NCBI GenBank assembly: GCA_964486055.1
Contig: CAZALE010000004.1
Coordinates: 62,001 to 126,000 of the forward strand
Source: J014 sp964486055
Lineage (GTDB): Bacteria; Acidobacteriota; Blastocatellia; Pyrinomonadales; Pyrinomonadaceae
Length of the DNA: 64,000 nt
Direction of reading: 5' to 3'
The translations under genes were made by a program, and so were the position numbers. The notes below the pieces were generated by a model, which was not told the DNA's origin, searched no databases, and saw nothing but the letters and a program-made list of their open reading frames with translations. Positions 61,180-64,000 of the stretch are shown here, piece after piece; positions within the stretch are counted from its first letter, which is position 1; every line of letters starts with the position of its first letter.

Positions 61180-62688
61180 CTACTGAAACTGTTGTTCGGC
61201 GATTTCTATTGCTTTCAACAGTGCTTTTGCTTTATTTATCGTCTCTTCATATTCTTTTTCAGGGACGGAATCAGCTACAATTCCAGCGCCAGTTTGAACA
61301 AAAGCCTGGCGATTTTTTAACTGCACGGTTCGGATTGCAATACAGGTATCCAGATTACCAGCATAATCGATATATCCAACCGTTCCGGCATAAATTCCTC
61401 TCGGCTCAGGCTCTAACTCTCTTATTATTTTCATGGCACTGATTTTAGGAGCGCCACTAACAGTACCAGCGGGAAAACAAGCTTTTAAAGCATCAAAACG
61501 ATCGAATTCATCTCTTAATGTAGCCCTGAGACTAGTAACTAAATGTTGAACATGACTATACTTTTCTATTTTCATGAGCTCTTCAACCTCAACAGAGCCG
61601 TATTCTGCTACTTTTCCTAGGTCATTTCTTCCAAGATCTACCAACATTATGTGTTCAGCTATCTCTTTTTCATCAGATCGCAAGTCTTCTCCCAAAATCC
61701 AATCTTCTATATCATCCTTTCCTCTTCTACGAGTACCAGCTATGGGCCGATATTCGATATTCTTGCCTCTGACTCTTAGCAACATTTCGGGCGAAGCTCC
61801 AATCAGGATTTCCTTGCCGGTTTTTACGAAAAACATATAAGGAGATGGATTCAGAACCCTTAATGCTCGATAAATATTGATGGGCGAAGCAGCAGTTTGG
61901 CGTTTTAATTTTTGTGACAAAACCACTTGATAAGCATCACCAGCTAAGATGTGTTCCTTGATCTTCTCAACAGCCTCTAGAAATGCCTTTTTGGTGAAAG
62001 TAGAAGTCACATTCTTTGACTTTATTTCTTGTCCCTGTAGATTGACAGGAATCGGCACAGGTTCTTTTAAAAGTTTCTCTATTCTTTCAGTTTCGGCAAT
62101 AGCTATTTCATATAACTCTCTCAGAAATGCCTCACTTCCTTCTGCTTCCTCAGTAAAAACGCTAGAAACTATCTTTATTTGCTGACGAAGATGGTCAAAA
62201 ACAACAACATTCCTGAAGAACATCCATACAGCATCAGGTTCTGGAAAATCATCACCTGAATCAAGAACAGGCTCAAAAAGCCTTATTGCATCATAACTGA
62301 AAAATCCGATGGCGCCAGCACATAACGGCGGCAAATCGGCCCTAGGTGCAATTTTTCTATCAGAGAAATGCTCTCGCAAGTAATCCAATATAAAAACCTT
62401 ATTGAGTGTAGAGACTTCTCCGAATTTTTCTATCTCTAGCTGCCTGCCTTTGGCTCTTACGGTCATATATGGATCAGCAGCTAAGAATGAATACCGAGCT
62501 ATGCGCTCCCCGCCCTCTATCGACTCAAATAAGAATGATTTTTCGGATATGCTACAAACCCTGAGAAATGTACTGACAGGAGTATGCAAATCAGCAAGCA
62601 CACTGCGCACAACCGGTACAATGTTGCCTTTTTCAGATTCTCTTAAAAACTCCTCAAAACTGCTCGGAGAAATTTCAAACATCATCAA
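61180..62688 (-). CDS. trpE: Anthranilate synthase component I
   Basis: TrpE makes anthranilate from chorismate. The C-terminal chorismate-binding domain has DAYQVVLSQ, IAGTRRRGKDD, MLVDLGRNDLGK, FPAGTVSGAPKISAMKII and GGIYAGTVGY-like RGIYAGTVGYI. The N-terminal region carries the tryptophan feedback pocket segment SFLFESIEGGERIARYSF. Its length of 502 aa is normal. It starts 18 bp after the SDR stop, and about 185 bp separate its stop from the trpG start. No leader peptide is visible before it. Confidence 0.96.
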   Translation of the reverse strand: MMMFEISPSSFEEFLRESEKGNIVPVVRSVLADLHTPVSTFLRVCSISEKSFLFESIEGGERIARYSFLAADPYMTVRAKGRQLEIEKFGEVSTLNKVFILDYLREHFSDRKIAPRADLPPLCAGAIGFFSYDAIRLFEPVLDSGDDFPEPDAVWMFFRNVVVFDHLRQQIKIVSSVFTEEAEGSEAFLRELYEIAIAETERIEKLLKEPVPIPVNLQGQEIKSKNVTSTFTKKAFLEAVEKIKEHILAGDAYQVVLSQKLKRQTAASPINIYRALRVLNPSPYMFFVKTGKEILIGASPEMLLRVRGKNIEYRPIAGTRRRGKDDIEDWILGEDLRSDEKEIAEHIMLVDLGRNDLGKVAEYGSVEVEELMKIEKYSHVQHLVTSLRATLRDEFDRFDALKACFPAGTVSGAPKISAMKIIRELEPEPRGIYAGTVGYIDYAGNLDTCIAIRTVQLKNRQAFVQTGAGIVADSVPEKEYEETINKAKALLKAIEIAEQQFQ

Positions 62689-62706
62689 AAACCTCGATCC
62701 AAGAGT

Positions 62707-63492
62707 TTAAAAAAATGAAGTTCCCGTGAGCCAATGACCACCGTCGACAACCAGCGTGACACCGTTAATGTAACTAGCAGCATCGGAGCACAGAAACAAA
62801 GCGGCGTATTCTATATCAGAAATTTTACCAAAACGTCTGAGCGGAATTCTCTTCCTTAAGCTTTCTTTTATCGGTTCTGGGACAAGTCGCCTCATGCCCT
62901 CAGTATTTTCTATCGGTCCAGGCGCTATGCCATTTACCCTTATGCCATAAGGGCCCCATTCCACTGATAGATTTCTTGTTATGGCGTCTACCCCAGCCTT
63001 TGCAGCAGAAACATGAATCTGCATAGGAGTAGCTAGATAATGTAAAGTAGCTGATATGTTCAGAATCTGGCCTTTGCTCTTTTTCAATTCTTCAAATGCG
63101 GCCCGACAAACGTTGAAAGTGCCTTTCGTGTCTATATCTACAACAGTTCCAAAACCATTTGATGATAACTCCTCGGCCTTGCATAAAAAGTTTCCTGCTG
63201 CTCCATTAACAACAATATCAATCTTCCCAAAGTGCTTTACGGTTTCTGCTATAGCATTTTCAACTGAAGCGTAGTCTCTTACGTCAGAAATTACAGCGAA
63301 GCATTCCCCACCTTTAGACTCTATCAGCTCTTTCATTGGAGATAGGCTCTCCATCTTTCTGGAAGTTATAGCTACCTTCGCTCCATGCTCAGCAAAGGCT
63401 CTCGTTATCCCACCAGTGATACCAGTTCCTCCACCAGTCAAAAAGGCAACTTTTCCCCTTAAAATATCCTTCGCAAAAACATTTCCAATCAT
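62707..63492 (-). CDS. SDR-family 2,4-dienoyl-CoA reductase-like protein
   Basis: The protein has the SDR cofactor motif TGGGTGITGGITRAFAE and NGAAGNFLC. In place of Tyr-x-x-x-Lys it has HVSAAKAGVDAITRNLSVEWGPYGIRVN, with Lys but no Tyr. That pattern, together with APGPIENTEGMRRL, is characteristic of mitochondrial/peroxisomal-type 2,4-dienoyl-CoA reductases (DECR2), which reduce unsaturated fatty acyl-CoA with NADPH. It is 18 bp upstream of trpE on the same strand, an unrelated pathway. The length of 261 aa is normal. Confidence 0.88.
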   Translation of the reverse strand: MIGNVFAKDILRGKVAFLTGGGTGITGGITRAFAEHGAKVAITSRKMESLSPMKELIESKGGECFAVISDVRDYASVENAIAETVKHFGKIDIVVNGAAGNFLCKAEELSSNGFGTVVDIDTKGTFNVCRAAFEELKKSKGQILNISATLHYLATPMQIHVSAAKAGVDAITRNLSVEWGPYGIRVNGIAPGPIENTEGMRRLVPEPIKESLRKRIPLRRFGKISDIEYAALFLCSDAASYINGVTLVVDGGHWLTGTSFF

Positions 63493-63551
63493 GATGAAAG
63501 CATCTTAACATGAGTTAAACAAATAGAACAAACCACCCATGCTTATTGAAA

Positions 63552-64000
63552 ATGATCAAGAAGTCAACACATAATGAAACAATGAGTGTCTCATGCAGGA
63601 AGATCGCCATCCTGAGCGCTTCAATACTTGTTATCGCTGTAATCATATGGTATCTCGGTAGCCCTAAAAAATACGAGCCGCTGAAACTCTTACCTGCAGA
63701 CGCGATTGCATACGTCGAAATAAAAAATCTAAAAGAGCTTAAAAACATTATCGCAAATAATACACCTGATGACCTACCGGCTCTCGATGTAAGCATAGCT
63801 ATAATGGGATTTGAACTTTTACCTAGCGATAACATTGAAAATGAAACATTATTAAATCTTAAACCCTACTTCGTCGCCGTGAGCCAAACGGGTTATTCAG
63901 AGCGAATAAATGCTGATTTAATCAAAAAATACATTCATCCCTTTATCGAAAAATCCATAACTGAGCCTATTTACATTCAAGAGTCTACTGAAGGTGATGC
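63552..64000 (+). CDS. DUF3352-like membrane-anchored protein (partial, runs off the window)
   Basis: An open frame begins with ATG at 63552 and continues to the window end. It encodes 149 full residues: a short basic start, one membrane helix (about 17-34, IAILSASILVIAVIIWYL) and then KLLPADAIAYVEIKNLKEL. The phrase LPADAxxYVxIxNL is characteristic of DUF3352-type extracytoplasmic proteins. It is divergent from the SDR gene. The function is unknown and the C terminus is missing. Confidence 0.7.
   Translation, partial: MIKKSTHNETMSVSCRKIAILSASILVIAVIIWYLGSPKKYEPLKLLPADAIAYVEIKNLKELKNIIANNTPDDLPALDVSIAIMGFELLPSDNIENETLLNLKPYFVAVSQTGYSERINADLIKKYIHPFIEKSITEPIYIQESTEGD

Overview
The window is a low-GC (roughly 40 %) stretch of bacterial chromosome from a draft assembly. 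Two runs of exactly 100 N mark scaffold gaps. The gene content points to a Gram-negative, probably Acidobacteriota-like organism. It has an LptE-like outer-membrane biogenesis protein, a Wza-type SLBB protein and a LolD/YbbA-type ABC exporter. It also has eukaryote-type Ser/Thr kinases with FHA and PEGA domains, a bactofilin, DUF1015 next to serC, and many small zinc-ribbon proteins. NurA and an archaeal-type Ogg glycosylase hint at thermophile-like DNA repair. The lineage is an inference from content; no rRNA is present. I see no phage, insertion sequence or CRISPR array.

Layout. 1-9.2 kb: a GrdB-family protein, a membrane protein, a sensor kinase, a HAD phosphatase, ttcA, a bactofilin and an ATE-like transferase. 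7.2-10.3 kb: overlapping DUF1015-SDR-serC operon. 10.3-14.2 kb: signalling cluster with two Ser/Thr kinases and a zinc-ribbon membrane protein, followed by tRNA-Lys(CUU). 14.6-16.5 kb: prepilin peptidase, an assembly gap that is probably false, and two membrane-anchored small proteins. 16.6-17.4 kb: RNase P RNA followed by a ribbon-helix-helix gene. 17.5-21.2 kb: SLBB export protein, PTS enzyme I and an AIM24 protein. 21.6-23.6 kb: tmRNA-murI-rph. 23.65-25.7 kb: a complete yybP-ykoY (Mn2+) riboswitch with promoter and terminator, controlling htpX-terC. 25.8-30.9 kb: five-gene operon of MoxR-like AAA ATPase, VWA protein, NurA nuclease, zinc-ribbon membrane protein and a possible HAS-barrel protein. 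30.9-37.6 kb: hisIE, gyrB, nadA, ferredoxin, a NYN-domain protein and an RDD protein. 37.7-45.6 kb: cyclase, a large M14 peptidase, Cax antiporter, a PIN protein cut by the second gap, a TPR/double retropepsin protein and Ogg. 45.8-51.5 kb: tightly overlapping coaE-SBP-dehydratase-folP-lptE-holA operon. 51.6-64 kb: gnd, a tesA-like lipase divergent from ybbA-ybbP, a Cys/Met PLP enzyme, a PP2C phosphatase, an SDR-trpE-trpG-trpD operon and the start of a DUF3352-like gene.

Most genes are housekeeping. The two parts with most system-like character are the riboswitch-HtpX-TerC unit, which I read as manganese-responsive membrane protein quality control, and the AAA/VWA/NurA operon. The AAA/VWA/NurA operon pairs a MoxR-VWA chaperone-type module with a DNA-end nuclease and has no obvious HerA partner beside it. 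Manganese, PP2C and kinases may connect, but nothing in the sequence proves it.
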